From positions 124,001-188,000 of the forward strand of contig NZ_FNOK01000013.1 of the NCBI RefSeq assembly GCF_900106995.1: DNA of 64,000 nt, written 5' to 3'. The notes beneath the pieces are model-generated. The model saw only the letters and a list, made by a program, of their open reading frames with translations, searched no databases and was not told the origin of the DNA. The position numbers and the translations under genes were made by a program. Of this stretch, positions 1-8,943 are shown piece by piece (position 1 is the first letter of the stretch; each line of letters starts with the position of its first letter). This stretch comes from Saccharopolyspora shandongensis (GTDB lineage: Bacteria; Actinomycetota; Actinomycetes; Mycobacteriales; Pseudonocardiaceae).

Positions 1-548
1 GGGCTCAGGAAGGAGCTGGCCAGGTAGTTGTGGCCCAGGTGCACCTCGACCGCGTCGAAGCCCGCCTCGATGGCCATGCGCGCCGCCCGGGCGTGATCCT
101 GGACGATGCGGCGCAGGTCGTCCCGCGTGGCTTCCTTGGCGAAGCTGAGCGTGGTCTTGTGGAAGTGCCGGCTCGGCGAGAGAGCGGGCGCACCGTTGCC
201 CTTGGGGTTGGCGACCGGGCCGGCGTGCCCGATCTGCGCCGACGCGGCGGCGCCCTCGGCGTGGACCGCGGCGGTTAGCTTCTGCAGGCCCGGCAGCGAT
301 TCCGGCGTCCACAGGACCTGGTGCCGGTCGGTACGCCCTTCGGGAGACACCGCGCAGTAGGCGACCGTGGTCATGCCCACGCCGCCGGCCGCGTGCCGGA
401 CGTGGAAGTCGACGAGATCCCGGGTGACCCTGCCCTGGTGGCTGAGACCTTCGTAGGTGGCGGCCTTGATGGTCCGGTTCCGGAGGGTCAGGGGGCCGAT
501 CCTGCCGGGGCTGAAGACGTCCGGGACGGTCCTGTCGGTGGTGGTCAC
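1..548 (-). CDS. Old yellow enzyme family FMN oxidoreductase, 3' part outside window
   Basis: The 182 visible residues begin at GTG 548, with an AGGAG ribosome site 6 bases upstream. The N-terminus has the family pattern of a short lead followed by R-I-G-P-L-T-L-R-N-R, then an A-Q-I-G-H-A-G strand and H-L-G-H-N-Y-L near residues 170-176, where the family normally has H-x-x-H-G-Y-L. These mark an FMN-binding TIM-barrel reductase of the NADH:flavin oxidoreductase / 2,4-dienoyl-CoA reductase group. The C-terminal half is missing, so an iron-sulphur extension cannot be excluded. A regulon operator at 612-626 lies 64 bases upstream, which links it to the steroid genes. A role in enone or dienone reduction, as for the BaiCD/BaiH relatives of bile-acid bacteria, is inference. 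The family call is firm and the substrate unknown. Confidence 0.85.
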   Translation of the reverse strand, partial: MTTTDRTVPDVFSPGRIGPLTLRNRTIKAATYEGLSHQGRVTRDLVDFHVRHAAGGVGMTTVAYCAVSPEGRTDRHQVLWTPESLPGLQKLTAAVHAEGAAASAQIGHAGPVANPKGNGAPALSPSRHFHKTTLSFAKEATRDDLRRIVQDHARAARMAIEAGFDAVEVHLGHNYLASSFLS

Positions 549-611
549 GAAAGCTCCTGTTCGGTTTCTGCGCGGACGGTAGGTCGCCGGGGCGGTCCCG
601 CACCCCGGCGA

Positions 612-626
612 TCCCGCTCATCGGGA
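612..626. promoter_or_regulatory. 15-bp palindromic operator (steroid regulon type) before the OYE gene
   Basis: TCCCGCTCATCGGGA lies in the 86-base gap between the SDR stop and the OYE start. It matches the T-CCCG-N-T-N-A-N-CGGG-A pattern found before the other steroid operons and sits about 64 bases upstream of the OYE start codon. That it is an operator is inferred from recurrence and placement. Confidence 0.65.
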
Positions 627-634
627 GGGCCGGG

Positions 635-1396
635 TCAGCCGAAGAACGCCTGGCCGCCGTCCAGCGGCACGGTGGCCCCGGTCAGGTAGCGCAGGTCCGG
701 GCCGACCAGGGCGACGACCGCGCGTCCGATGTCCGCCTCGCACTCGCCGATGCGGCCGAGCGGGATGGACTTGACGAACTCGGCGGCCTCCTCCGGATTG
801 CTCGCCACCCATGACTCCAGCCCCGGGGACAGGGCGTGGGGCGCGATGGAGTTCGCGCGGATCCCGTCGCGTCCCCACTCCGCCGCCGCGGTCCGGGTGA
901 GCGAGCGCAGGGCCTGCTTCGCCGCGGCGTACGCGCCGTAGGTCGTGGGGTCCCAGCGGACCATCGCGGAGGTGACGAGGTTGACGATGGAACCGCCGCC
1001 GCGGGCCTTCAGGTGCGGGTGGCAGGCCTTCATGAAGGCGAAGGCGGCGAACGGCGCGGTCCGGAAGCCCCGCTGGAAGTCGTCGTCGCTCATCGACAGC
1101 AGCGGCCCGTAGCTGCCGGTGTAGGCGTTGTTGACCAGCACGTCGACGCCGCCCAGCGCGCCGACGACCTGCTCCACCAGCGGCGGGATGGCGGCGGTGT
1201 CCGCCACGTCGACCGTGAACGGCACGGCCTCGGCGCCGCGTTCGCGGATCAGCTCGCAGGTGGCGCTCAGCTTCGCCTCGGTGCGGCCGACCACGGCCAC
1301 GGACGCGCCCTCCCCGGCCAGCGCGAGCGCGATGCCCTGCCCGACGCCCTGCCCTGCCCCGGTGACCAGTGCGACCTTGCCCTGCAAGATGCCCAT
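635..1396 (-). CDS. Short-chain dehydrogenase/reductase
   Basis: This is a 253-residue classical SDR. T-G-A-G-Q-G-V-G-Q-G near residues 12-21 binds NAD(P), N-N-A follows near residue 88, and Y-A-A-A-K near residue 155 carries the catalytic Tyr and Lys, preceded by the expected Ser. A longer frame reading back to about 1600 exists. ATG 1396 is preferred because a GGGAG site lies just upstream and the protein then starts directly on the first strand of the Rossmann fold. The gene diverges from the CoA ligase at 1603, and both promoters carry copies of the 15-bp palindrome, so it is probably a hydroxysteroid or hydroxyacyl-CoA dehydrogenase. Which alcohol it oxidises cannot be read from the sequence. 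Confidence 0.85.
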   Translation of the reverse strand: MGILQGKVALVTGAGQGVGQGIALALAGEGASVAVVGRTEAKLSATCELIRERGAEAVPFTVDVADTAAIPPLVEQVVGALGGVDVLVNNAYTGSYGPLLSMSDDDFQRGFRTAPFAAFAFMKACHPHLKARGGGSIVNLVTSAMVRWDPTTYGAYAAAKQALRSLTRTAAAEWGRDGIRANSIAPHALSPGLESWVASNPEEAAEFVKSIPLGRIGECEADIGRAVVALVGPDLRYLTGATVPLDGGQAFFG

Positions 1397-1473
1397 GCGG
1401 CGACTCCCAGATCGACGTGTGCTGCGCCTGTCCCGCAACAGTGGGGCGGATCGCGGCGCCGCCGAGCGGACCG

Positions 1474-1520
1474 TCCCGCTCAGCGGGAAGACGGGCGAGC
1501 GCACGTCCCGATAAACGGAA
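1474..1520. promoter_or_regulatory. Two operator copies in the SDR / CoA-ligase divergent promoter
   Basis: TCCCGCTCAGCGGGA at 1474-1488 is a perfect palindrome with a single central base and lies 78 bases before the SDR start. A degraded copy, TCCCGATAAACGGAA, at 1506-1520 lies 83 bases before the CoA ligase start. The pair is arranged one per promoter. Confidence 0.6.
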
Positions 1521-1602
1521 ACCTGCGCCTGTTGTCCGCACCGGGTGCCGCACGATTTGATGCGCTCAACGTCCCGGCCAGCAGCTGGAGGAACGCCCAC
1601 GC

Positions 1603-3237
1603 ATGAGCACGACTGAACCTGCTGCCGTCATGACCGCCCTGACCAGCCCTGGCGGCGCTTTCGAACTCGCCGAAGAAGACGTGCTCGGCACGCGGCTGCC
1701 GGTGTTCAAGAACCGGGCCGGGTCGCTCGCCGAGATCCTCGCCGGATCCACCGCGCACGGCGACCGCGACTACATCGTCACCGCCGACCGGCGGATCTCC
1801 TTCCGCGAGCACGCCGAGCAGGTCGCCGCGCTGGCCGCCGCCCTGCGCGAGGAGTACGGCGTCGGCAAGGGCGACCGGGTCGCGATCGCCGCTGCCAACA
1901 CGCCGGAATGGATCCTCGCGTTCTGGGCCACGATGGCCGTGGGCGGCATCGCCGTCGGGTTCAACGCCTGGTGGTCGGCCCGCGAGCTGGACCACGGCGT
2001 CGGGCTCGTCGAGCCGCGCGTGATCGTCGCCGACACCAAGCGCGCCGCCTTGCTGGAGAACGGCTCGGTGCCGCTGCTGCGCATGGAGCGGCAGGTCGGC
2101 GACCTGGTCCGGCGGTACGCGGGCGCGCCGCTGCCCACCGTGGACGTGGCCGAGGACGACCCCGCGATCGTCCTGTTCACCAGCGGGACGTCCGGCCGCC
2201 CCAAGGGAGCCGTCCACTCGCACCGCAACGTGTGCTCGGTCGTCGAGTACCACCGCATGAACGATGCCCTCGCCGCAGCGCTGAGCGACCCGGTCGCCCC
2301 GCAGGACCGGCGATACCTGTTGGCGCTGCCCCTGTTCCACATCGCCAGCCTGCACAACCTGGCGGTGCCGAGGCTCGCGACCGGCAGCACCGTCGTCATG
2401 CACCAGGGCGCTTTCGACATGGACGAGGTGCTCGGCCTGGTGGCGCGGGAGCGGGTGACCAACTGGGGCGCGGTGCCGACCCAGGCCCACCGGTTGCTGG
2501 AGCACGGCGACGTGTCGAAGTACGACCTCTCGGCCCTCACCGCGTTCTCCCTCGCCTCCGCGCCGTCGTCCACGGCGTTCAAGCAGCGCCTGCGCGAGAA
2601 GCTCCCCTTCGCGGAGAAGTCCCTTGTGGACAGCTACGGGATGACCGAGACCTGCACGGCGCTCACGGCCGCGAGCCCGGCGGATCTCGCCGAGACGCCG
2701 GGCACCCTCGGCCGGCCGATCGCGGGCGTCCAGCTCGAGATCCGCGACCCGCTCGGAATCCCCTTGCCGGACGGCGAAGAGGGCGAGGTGTGCGTCCGCA
2801 GCGCCTACAACATGCTCGGCTACTGGAACGACCCGCAGGCGACGAGCAACACCATCCGGGAAGACCGGTGGCTGCACACCGGCGACATCGGGGTGGTCGA
2901 GCGGGGCAGGCTCCGGCTCAGCAGCCGGCGCTCGGACCTGATCATCCGCGGCGGGGAGAACGTCTACCCGGCGGAGGTCGAGGGCGTTCTCGCCGAGCAC
3001 CCGGAGGTCCAGGAGTGCGCCGTGCTGGGCGTGCCGCACGCCGACCTCGGCCAGGAGGTGTTCGCGGTGGTGGTCACCGCGCCCGGCAGCGGGCTCACCG
3101 AGGAGCAGCTGCGCGACTACGCCCGGGACCAGCTGGCCTACTTCAAGGTGCCGTCGCAGTGGCGGATCACCCACGACCGGCTGCCGCGCAACGCCACGGG
3201 CAAGGTGATCCGGACAGCGGTCCGCAACGACATCTAG
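1603..3237 (+). CDS. Acyl-CoA synthetase (AMP-forming), probable steroid side-chain CoA ligase
   Basis: The 544-residue protein carries the full ANL-superfamily signature: the phosphate loop [11 protein letters not shown] near residues 190-200, Y-G-M-T-E near 346-350, H-T-G-D near 424-427, [12 protein letters not shown] at the hinge, and the C-terminal G-K lysine near residue 533. It should activate a carboxylic acid as an acyl-adenylate and transfer it to CoA. Its place in the steroid regulon (operators at 1474-1520) and the ChsH3/FadE34/FadA5 genes in the window suggest that the substrate is a steroid carboxylate with a short side chain, as for FadD17, FadD19 or CasG. I cannot tell which. 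The ATG start follows a GGAGGAA site. Confidence 0.85.
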   Translation: MSTTEPAAVMTALTSPGGAFELAEEDVLGTRLPVFKNRAGSLAEILAGSTAHGDRDYIVTADRRISFREHAEQVAALAAALREEYGVGKGDRVAIAAANTPEWILAFWATMAVGGIAVGFNAWWSARELDHGVGLVEPRVIVADTKRAALLENGSVPLLRMERQVGDLVRRYAGAPLPTVDVAEDDPAIVLFTSGTSGRPKGAVHSHRNVCSVVEYHRMNDALAAALSDPVAPQDRRYLLALPLFHIASLHNLAVPRLATGSTVVMHQGAFDMDEVLGLVARERVTNWGAVPTQAHRLLEHGDVSKYDLSALTAFSLASAPSSTAFKQRLREKLPFAEKSLVDSYGMTETCTALTAASPADLAETPGTLGRPIAGVQLEIRDPLGIPLPDGEEGEVCVRSAYNMLGYWNDPQATSNTIREDRWLHTGDIGVVERGRLRLSSRRSDLIIRGGENVYPAEVEGVLAEHPEVQECAVLGVPHADLGQEVFAVVVTAPGSGLTEEQLRDYARDQLAYFKVPSQWRITHDRLPRNATGKVIRTAVRNDI

Positions 3238-3297
3238 TGCCCGCCGGGGACGTCGGCGTCGTCTCGAGGTTGCGCCGCCGCCCTGATCAACGACCGC

Positions 3298-4143
3298 TTA
3301 CAACGCGAGCATCGCCGCGGCGACCTCATCGGCGGCTGCGGCGGGGATCGCGGTCGCGGCCTGTTCGAGCACGAGCAGCCGCGCGCCGGGGATCTCGCGC
3401 GCGAGCGCCTCGCCGTTGCCGACCGGGAAGAACATGTCGTGGCGACCGTGCACCACGAGCGCCGGAATCGCGAGCTCGGGCAGGCGCTCGCGCCAGCGCG
3501 GCTTGCAGTCGAGCTTGGAGAACACCATGCCCATCTGGTTGGCCAGCTGGACCGCGGGCTCCGTGCCCGGCGTGCGGTCGAAGACGCGCTCGGCGGTCGC
3601 GCGTGCCGCGGCGGGGTCGTTGCCGAGGACCTCCGCGCCGGCGGCGGCGAACTCCGCCACGGCGGCGCGGTCGGACCAGTCGGGCATCGGGATCGCGAAC
3701 AACCGCTTCATCGTCGCCGCGTCGTGGTCGGGCAGGTCGTCGTCGACCGGGCCCGGTGCGACGGGCCGCGTCCCGGCGAGGGTGAGCGCCGAGAACGCGT
3801 CCGGGTGGTCGAGCGCGGCGACCTGGGCGACCATCCCGTCGACGCCGATGCCGGCCAGGTGCGCCGGCCGGTCGTCGAGCCCGCGGGCGAGCGCGGCGGC
3901 GTCGGCGGCGAGGTCGCGCAGCGTGTACGCCGGGGCCTCGGGGTCGGCGGTCGTCGACGCGCCGGAGTCGCGCAGGTCGTAACGCACGACGTGACGTCCG
4001 CCGCGAGCGAGCGCCTCGCAGAGTGCGTCGGGCCAGGAGAGCATGGTCGTGCCGCCCGCGAGCAGCACGAGGGGCGCCGACGCATCGCCGAAGTGCTCGA
4101 CGCCGAGCGTGACTCCGTCGGGCGTGTGGACCGTCGAATGCAT
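3298..4143 (-). CDS. Alpha/beta-hydrolase fold protein lacking catalytic Ser and His
   Basis: The 281-residue protein follows the RdmC/aclacinomycin-methylesterase type of hydrolase along its length, with R-Y-D-L-R-D-S-G-A-S and V-H-G-R-H-D. The nucleophile elbow, normally G-x-S-x-G-G, reads G-I-G-V-D-G near residues 97-102, so glycine stands in the serine position. The C-terminal segment that normally holds G-H reads L-E-Q-A-A-T-A-I-P and has no histidine; only the acid Asp remains. I checked the codons on the minus strand, and the changes are clean substitutions in an intact frame. ATG 4143 is chosen over TTG 4149 because GGAGG sits 6 bases upstream. It probably binds a ligand or protein without hydrolysing it, or is decaying. 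It is convergent with the CoA ligase and has no regulon operator. Confidence 0.75.
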   Translation of the reverse strand: MHSTVHTPDGVTLGVEHFGDASAPLVLLAGGTTMLSWPDALCEALARGGRHVVRYDLRDSGASTTADPEAPAYTLRDLAADAAALARGLDDRPAHLAGIGVDGMVAQVAALDHPDAFSALTLAGTRPVAPGPVDDDLPDHDAATMKRLFAIPMPDWSDRAAVAEFAAAGAEVLGNDPAAARATAERVFDRTPGTEPAVQLANQMGMVFSKLDCKPRWRERLPELAIPALVVHGRHDMFFPVGNGEALAREIPGARLLVLEQAATAIPAAAADEVAAAMLAL

Positions 4144-4408
4144 CGTCAACCTCCGGAACAGCTGCGTGACCGCGGCACACGTTACGCGCGAAACATCGTC
4201 CGCAGCCTCGATATCAGGGATCCGGCCAGAGCGCAGTTCCGCGCCGCGACCGGTCGCTGCGACGCGCGAACGAACGCCTGCCGAGATGGGCGATCAGGCG
4301 GACGCGGACGTTCCTCGGTACGGCGCCGAACCGGCGACTCGCGAAGCCCCCGGCCGTTCCGCTCCGGCCGGACGACCGGGGTCTCCGGGGCTCGCGCGCT
4401 GATCGTCC

Positions 4409-4427
4409 GACGACGCCTGGCGTCGTC
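4409..4427 (-). terminator. Hairpin after the nucleoside hydrolase
   Basis: GACGACGC and GCGTCGTC form a perfect 8-bp stem with a 3-base loop, 8 bases beyond the nucleoside hydrolase stop codon. No U-tract follows, which is common in high-GC actinobacteria. Confidence 0.5.
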
Positions 4428-4434
4428 CCGGGGT

Positions 4435-5406
4435 TCAGTTCGGCCGGCCGGTGCGAGCGTCGAGGGCGAAAGTACTGGTGAGGAGCTCGGATAGCATGCG
4501 TGCGTCCGCGCTGAACGCGATGTGCGCGTTGGGTTCCTGCGGCGTGTCCAGGCGGGTGTCGATGACCGTTCGGCCGATGGTGAGCGAGCTGGTCGTGTCC
4601 ACGGCGACGGGCAGGTGCCGTGTCGTGACGATCTCGGGCCGCACGAGGTAGGCCGTGCAGAGCACGTCGTGCACCGGTGCCGCGTGCTCGGTCGTCATCG
4701 CCGTCGCGTAGGCGTCGATCCGGCGCCTGATGATCCGGGCAGCCGCGATTCCTGCTGGGGTCGCAAGCTTTTCGAGCGCGTCGCAGTCCTCCAGCGTGAT
4801 CAACGCTTGATGGGTCGCGTCCAGCGTCACGAGGGTGAGGCGATCGAAGCCGGCCGAGAGGACGATGGCCGCCGCTTCGGGGTCGGCCCAGACGTTGAAC
4901 TCGGCGGACGCGGTCACGTTGGTGACACCGTGGCCACCGCCCATGACGACCAACTCGTCGACGGCTTCGGTCAAAGACGGGTCGATCGCGAGCGCAGTGG
5001 CGATGTTGCTCAACGGGCCGACCGGGACCAAGGTGATCCGCTCGGTGGTCGATCGCAGGGTTTCCACCAGGTACTCGACGGCTCCGGTGTCCCGAACCTT
5101 GCTGTGCGGGGCCGGAATTGGCAGCTCGCTGCCGTGCGGGTCCTGATCGGTGTCCCGTTCGAAGTGCCTCCCCCCGGGGAAACCCCGGCGGGCAACGGGC
5201 CTCGACAGGCCTGCGAAGACCGGGATGTCCGGCCGCCCGATCCAGTCCACGACCCGCAGCGTGTTGTCCACGGTGTTCTCCAGCGGCACATTGCCGTTGA
5301 CCGTGGTTATGCCTATCAGATCGAGATCGGGGTGCAGCGCGGCGAACATGATGGCGACGGCATCGTCCGTGCCGGTGTCGACATCGAGGATGATCCTGCG
5401 GCCCAT
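4435..5406 (-). CDS. Inosine-uridine-preferring nucleoside hydrolase
   Basis: The 323-residue protein starts with M-G-R-R-I-I-L-D-V-D-T-G-T-D-D-A. The D-x-D-x-x-x-D-D aspartate cluster (residues 8-15) coordinates the catalytic calcium in IunH/RihA-type hydrolases. Further family blocks are G-I-T-T-V-x-G-N, V-M-G-G-G near the middle and H-D-V-L near residue 240. It should split ribonucleosides into base and ribose in the cytoplasm for salvage. The start ATG 5406 follows GAAGGGA. The gene stands alone between the inactive hydrolase and a non-coding stretch and has no visible link to steroid metabolism. Base specificity cannot be read. Confidence 0.88.
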   Translation of the reverse strand: MGRRIILDVDTGTDDAVAIMFAALHPDLDLIGITTVNGNVPLENTVDNTLRVVDWIGRPDIPVFAGLSRPVARRGFPGGRHFERDTDQDPHGSELPIPAPHSKVRDTGAVEYLVETLRSTTERITLVPVGPLSNIATALAIDPSLTEAVDELVVMGGGHGVTNVTASAEFNVWADPEAAAIVLSAGFDRLTLVTLDATHQALITLEDCDALEKLATPAGIAAARIIRRRIDAYATAMTTEHAAPVHDVLCTAYLVRPEIVTTRHLPVAVDTTSSLTIGRTVIDTRLDTPQEPNAHIAFSADARMLSELLTSTFALDARTGRPN

Positions 5407-5485
5407 GAGTTAAATCCCTTCGACTCCGGTTCGACCGAGCAGTCGAACCGGAGTCCAGTAGATCAAGAACGGGAAACGGTGCCGA

Positions 5486-5700
5486 TCACGCCTCTCGACG
5501 CAAGCACCGGGCACCCGCGAGCTGCTCTTGGCGGAGCTCGACCGCCGCGCCAAGCTCGCCGAGCTCTGCATGAACCACGCGCTCGAACAGCAGTGCTGGG
5601 ACTTCGTGCGGCGGCACCGTCGCGAAGTGCTCGTCGTCCGAGCAGAGACCAGTCGGCGCCTGAACGCCCTCGAGGACTCCCACGGCCACGTGGCGTCACA
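5486..5700 (-). pseudogene. Possible decayed LacI-type regulator C-terminus
   Basis: The 5407-5916 stretch has no convincing gene. On the minus strand an open frame contains A-V-G-V-L-E-G-V-Q-A and, later, E-L-G-A-A-V-E-L-R-Q-E-Q-L-A-G-A. These resemble the effector-domain helices near the end of LacI-family regulators, with the segment between them shortened. No DNA-binding domain or start is visible upstream. LacI regulators often sit next to nucleoside hydrolase genes, which is weak contextual support. It could equally be random open frame. Confidence 0.2.
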
Positions 5701-5916
5701 CCTCGCTCCCCGGCATCACACGCGGACCACCGTTTTCGCTGGACACAGCGCCGATCAGCGACTTGATCGGTCAAGTTCAACCTTGAACGAACCCGGCTTG
5801 AATGCGCGTCGGAACACGTCTAGAAATGACGGCACGCCATGGTGGATCGCCTGCCCGAGCGGGAGTCCGATCGGGCGGCTTTTTCCCACCCTTTTCCTGG
5901 TGGTTTCCGGAGGGCT

Positions 5917-8643
5917 ATGACCGAGCCACATGATGCCGATGAGTTCGCGGTGGTCGATCGCGAGCTTCTGGACGCGGTGTGGTCGTTGAACGAGGCGGTC
6001 CCCTGGTCGTTCGGCCTCGCCCATGACGAGCCGACCTGGGCGGCCGGCCTGGGCGCCCTGCTGGGCCTGCCCGACGCGGCCCACGACGACCTCCGCGCCC
6101 GATTCATCGAGCTCATCCGCCCGCTGATCGCGATCATCCGCTCTTCCCCGGCCGGGAAGGTCTTCGGGCACGAACAGCGCTACACCACGGCGACCGGGAA
6201 CGAGCGGCTGCTCCGTTCCCGCGCCCGCTTGGTCGGGGACACCCGCACCGGTCGCCTGCTCGGGATCACCACCGATGTCACGCAGGCGCGGGAGGACCGG
6301 CGGGCAATGTCCGACCTGGCCGCCCGTTACCGGGTCTTCGTCGAGCACAGCCCGGACGCGATCTGGGTCCACCAAGATCAGAAGGCCGTCTACGCCAACC
6401 CCGCTACCGTCCGCATGCTCGCGGCCGAGTCCAGCGCGCAGATCGTCGGCCGCCCGATCGTCGACCTCGTCGCCGGGCACTCGCTGCCGGGCGTTCAGGC
6501 GCGGCTCGCGGCGCTGACCACCCCGGGAACGGCCACGATGCCGGCCGAGGTCGAGATGCGGTGTTTCGACGGCAGCATCATCCCGGTCGAATCAGTGGCC
6601 GTGCGAATCAACTGGGCGGGCCGCCCCGCGTTCCAGATCATCCAACGGGACGTCACGGCCCACCAACCGGCCGAGGTGGTGCTGCACCACCAGGCCGCAC
6701 TGGTCCAGCACGTCAGCGACGCGATCATCGCCACCACCCGGGACGGGATGGTGACCAGCTGGAACCGGGCAGCAGCGGCCATCTACGGGCTGTCCGCCGA
6801 GCAGGCCATCGGCCGGCACATCGGCGCGGTGGTCGGCGCGCCGCTGGATCCCGCGGCGCTGCTCGACGCCGGCGGCATCACCGAAGCGCGACACCTGCGC
6901 GCCGACGGATCCGCATTGGCCATCCGCGTCTCCGCCGCGGAGATGCCGTCCGGTTTCGTCCTGGTGTGCGCCGACGAGACAGCGAGCCGACGGGCCGAGC
7001 AGGACTACGCCACCGTCGTGAACGCGCTGGACGAAGGAGTGATCGTGACCGACGCCAAGGGGCTCGTCCTGTCCGCGAACCCCGCGGCGGCGCACATTCT
7101 CGGCACCACCCGGGAGGAGGTGGTGGGCTCGGACCTCGGGGACTGGCCGCTGTTCGACGAGACCGGGGCGCCGATCCCGCTGGACGCTCGCCCGTCGACG
7201 CAAACCCAACGCACCGGAGCCCCGCAGAACGCCCGGGTGATCGGCGCCCGCCGAGGCGATGGACGCAGCGTGTGGCTCGCGGTGACCTCGCGATCGCTCA
7301 CGCTGGACAACGACGCGCCGCACCCGATCGTCCTCTCGTTCACCGACATCACCGAATCCCGGGCAATCCGGGAGCGGCTGGAGCGGGAGGCCACGCACGA
7401 CCCGCTGACCGGCCTGGCCAACCGCACCCTGGTGCTCCGGCACCTCGATTCCGCGTTGCGATCCGCCCACCCCGTCGGGGTGCTGTTCATCGACCTGGAC
7501 GAGTTCAAGGTCATCAACGACTCGCTGGGGCACGGTGTCGGCGACGAGGTGCTGCGCGTCGTGGGCGAGCGGCTGCAGCAGCTGGTGGGCGAGGGCGAAG
7601 TGGTCGGCCGGCTCGGTGGTGACGAGTTCGTCGTCATCGCTCGCGCCGAGGACGATCGCAGGAAGCTCCGTTTGCTCGCCGAAGAGCTGCGCCGGAATCT
7701 CGCCGATCCGATCAGCGTGGAGGGCCGGAAGCTGCGCGTCGATGCCAGCATCGGGATCGTGCTGGCGCCGTCCGATGATCCGAGGACGGCCGCGGATGCG
7801 CTCCGCGACGCCGATGTGGCCATGTACCACGCCAAAACGCTCGGCCGCGGCCGGACCGCGTTCTTCGACGTGCGACTGCGCGAACGCATGCAGCGCCACC
7901 TCCTCCTGCAGCAAGACCTCCGCGAAGCGGCGCAGAAGGACCAGCTCTGGATGGCCTACCAGCCCATCATCGATCTGGGCACCGGACGGACTGTCGCCGT
8001 GGAAGGACTGCTGCGGTGGACGCACCCGTTGTACGGCACGGTGTCGCCCGCGGAGTTCATCCCGCTGGCCGAGGAAAGCGACGTCATCCACGGAATCGGA
8101 GCCCACATGCTGCGCATGGCCAGCCGTGAACTAGCGGCCTACCGCGCCCGGCGCCAGCTCGATCTCCGGCTCAAGGTGAACCTCTCCGCACGACAGCTCG
8201 AGGACCCCTACCTGCACAACGACGTGCACGAAGCCCTCGCCGAAGCGGGGCTTCCGGCCGGCTCCGTCTGCTTGGAAGTCACCGAAAGCGCCCTCATGCA
8301 CGACCCGACGGCGGCGGCGCAGGTGCTCAGCAACCTGCGCCGACTCGGGGTGAGGCTGGCGATCGACGATTTCGGGACGGGCTACTCCTCACTCGCCCAG
8401 CTCCAACGACTCCCCCTGGACACGCTCAAGATCGACCGCTCGTTCATCACCGGGGTGGACGAGAATCCCGACGCCGAAGCGATCGTCAGCAGCATCATCG
8501 CCTTGGCGCACGCGGTAAAGCTCACGGTGGTGGCCGAAGGCGTCGAAACGGCGGGGCAACTGGACCTCCTCCGCCGCCTCGGGTGCGACCAAGCCCAAGG
8601 CTTCTACATCGGCAGACCGACGCCCGCCGACCAACTCGCCTAA
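5917..8643 (+). CDS. PAS-GGDEF-EAL cyclic-di-GMP turnover protein
   Basis: The 908-residue protein has an N-terminal sensory region with about four PAS-like modules (roughly residues 20-130, 135-245, 250-355 and 360-485). A GGDEF domain follows, with the intact motif G-G-D-E-F at 567-571 and no R-x-x-D inhibitory site upstream. A C-terminal EAL domain has E-G-L near 695-697 in place of E-A-L, and D-D-F-G-T-G-Y-S-S-L near 817. Both synthesis and breakdown of cyclic di-GMP look possible. No membrane segment is evident, so it is probably cytosolic. ATG 5917 is preferred to ATG 5839 because GGAGG lies 5 bases upstream. The gene is monocistronic and ends before a palindromic hairpin. The sensed signal is unknown. 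Confidence 0.88.
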   Translation: MTEPHDADEFAVVDRELLDAVWSLNEAVPWSFGLAHDEPTWAAGLGALLGLPDAAHDDLRARFIELIRPLIAIIRSSPAGKVFGHEQRYTTATGNERLLRSRARLVGDTRTGRLLGITTDVTQAREDRRAMSDLAARYRVFVEHSPDAIWVHQDQKAVYANPATVRMLAAESSAQIVGRPIVDLVAGHSLPGVQARLAALTTPGTATMPAEVEMRCFDGSIIPVESVAVRINWAGRPAFQIIQRDVTAHQPAEVVLHHQAALVQHVSDAIIATTRDGMVTSWNRAAAAIYGLSAEQAIGRHIGAVVGAPLDPAALLDAGGITEARHLRADGSALAIRVSAAEMPSGFVLVCADETASRRAEQDYATVVNALDEGVIVTDAKGLVLSANPAAAHILGTTREEVVGSDLGDWPLFDETGAPIPLDARPSTQTQRTGAPQNARVIGARRGDGRSVWLAVTSRSLTLDNDAPHPIVLSFTDITESRAIRERLEREATHDPLTGLANRTLVLRHLDSALRSAHPVGVLFIDLDEFKVINDSLGHGVGDEVLRVVGERLQQLVGEGEVVGRLGGDEFVVIARAEDDRRKLRLLAEELRRNLADPISVEGRKLRVDASIGIVLAPSDDPRTAADALRDADVAMYHAKTLGRGRTAFFDVRLRERMQRHLLLQQDLREAAQKDQLWMAYQPIIDLGTGRTVAVEGLLRWTHPLYGTVSPAEFIPLAEESDVIHGIGAHMLRMASRELAAYRARRQLDLRLKVNLSARQLEDPYLHNDVHEALAEAGLPAGSVCLEVTESALMHDPTAAAQVLSNLRRLGVRLAIDDFGTGYSSLAQLQRLPLDTLKIDRSFITGVDENPDAEAIVSSIIALAHAVKLTVVAEGVETAGQLDLLRRLGCDQAQGFYIGRPTPADQLA

Positions 8644-8850
8644 AACCACTGGCCGTCGTCACCGGCATACGAACCCCACCATCGAAGAACTCCGCGCTGG
8701 AGCCACTCCGCCAACCCCGGGCAGCCCGCCGCACCTCTTCGAGCAAAGTCCACTAGGGACGAATATTTCCCCACCCTCGACGTCAGAACCACCGTGGCAG
8801 CGCGCAAACCGGGCGAGAGCAAGCGCGAAATCGGCACTCCGTATGAGAGC

Positions 8851-8882
8851 GGGGCGGCGATCTCGCGCGAAATCGCCGCCCC
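8851..8882. terminator. 32-bp palindrome between convergent genes
   Basis: The 32 bases are a near-perfect palindrome, GGGGCGGCGAT mirrored by ATCGCCGCCCC around a TCGCGCGA core, with one mismatched pair. It lies in the 300-base gap between the GGDEF-EAL gene and the thioesterase, which converge, and no gene is seen in the rest of the gap. The core resembles the palindromes at 40,203-40,263. A bidirectional terminator or a dispersed palindromic repeat is likely. Confidence 0.5.
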
Positions 8883-8943
8883 GCGCTCCAGGCGGCCGTA
8901 CCTCGCACGTGCCCGCACCGGTCGGGAGCCCCTCCGGTTCGGG

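Noticed and set aside
1480..3174. Long minus-strand open frame opposite the CoA ligase
   Set aside because: It mirrors the codon bias of the real gene; the composition (His, Arg, Val, Gly rich, no motifs) is typical of antisense frames in high-GC DNA. The same reasoning removes other long antisense frames such as 44,080-45,237 and 60,247-62,628.
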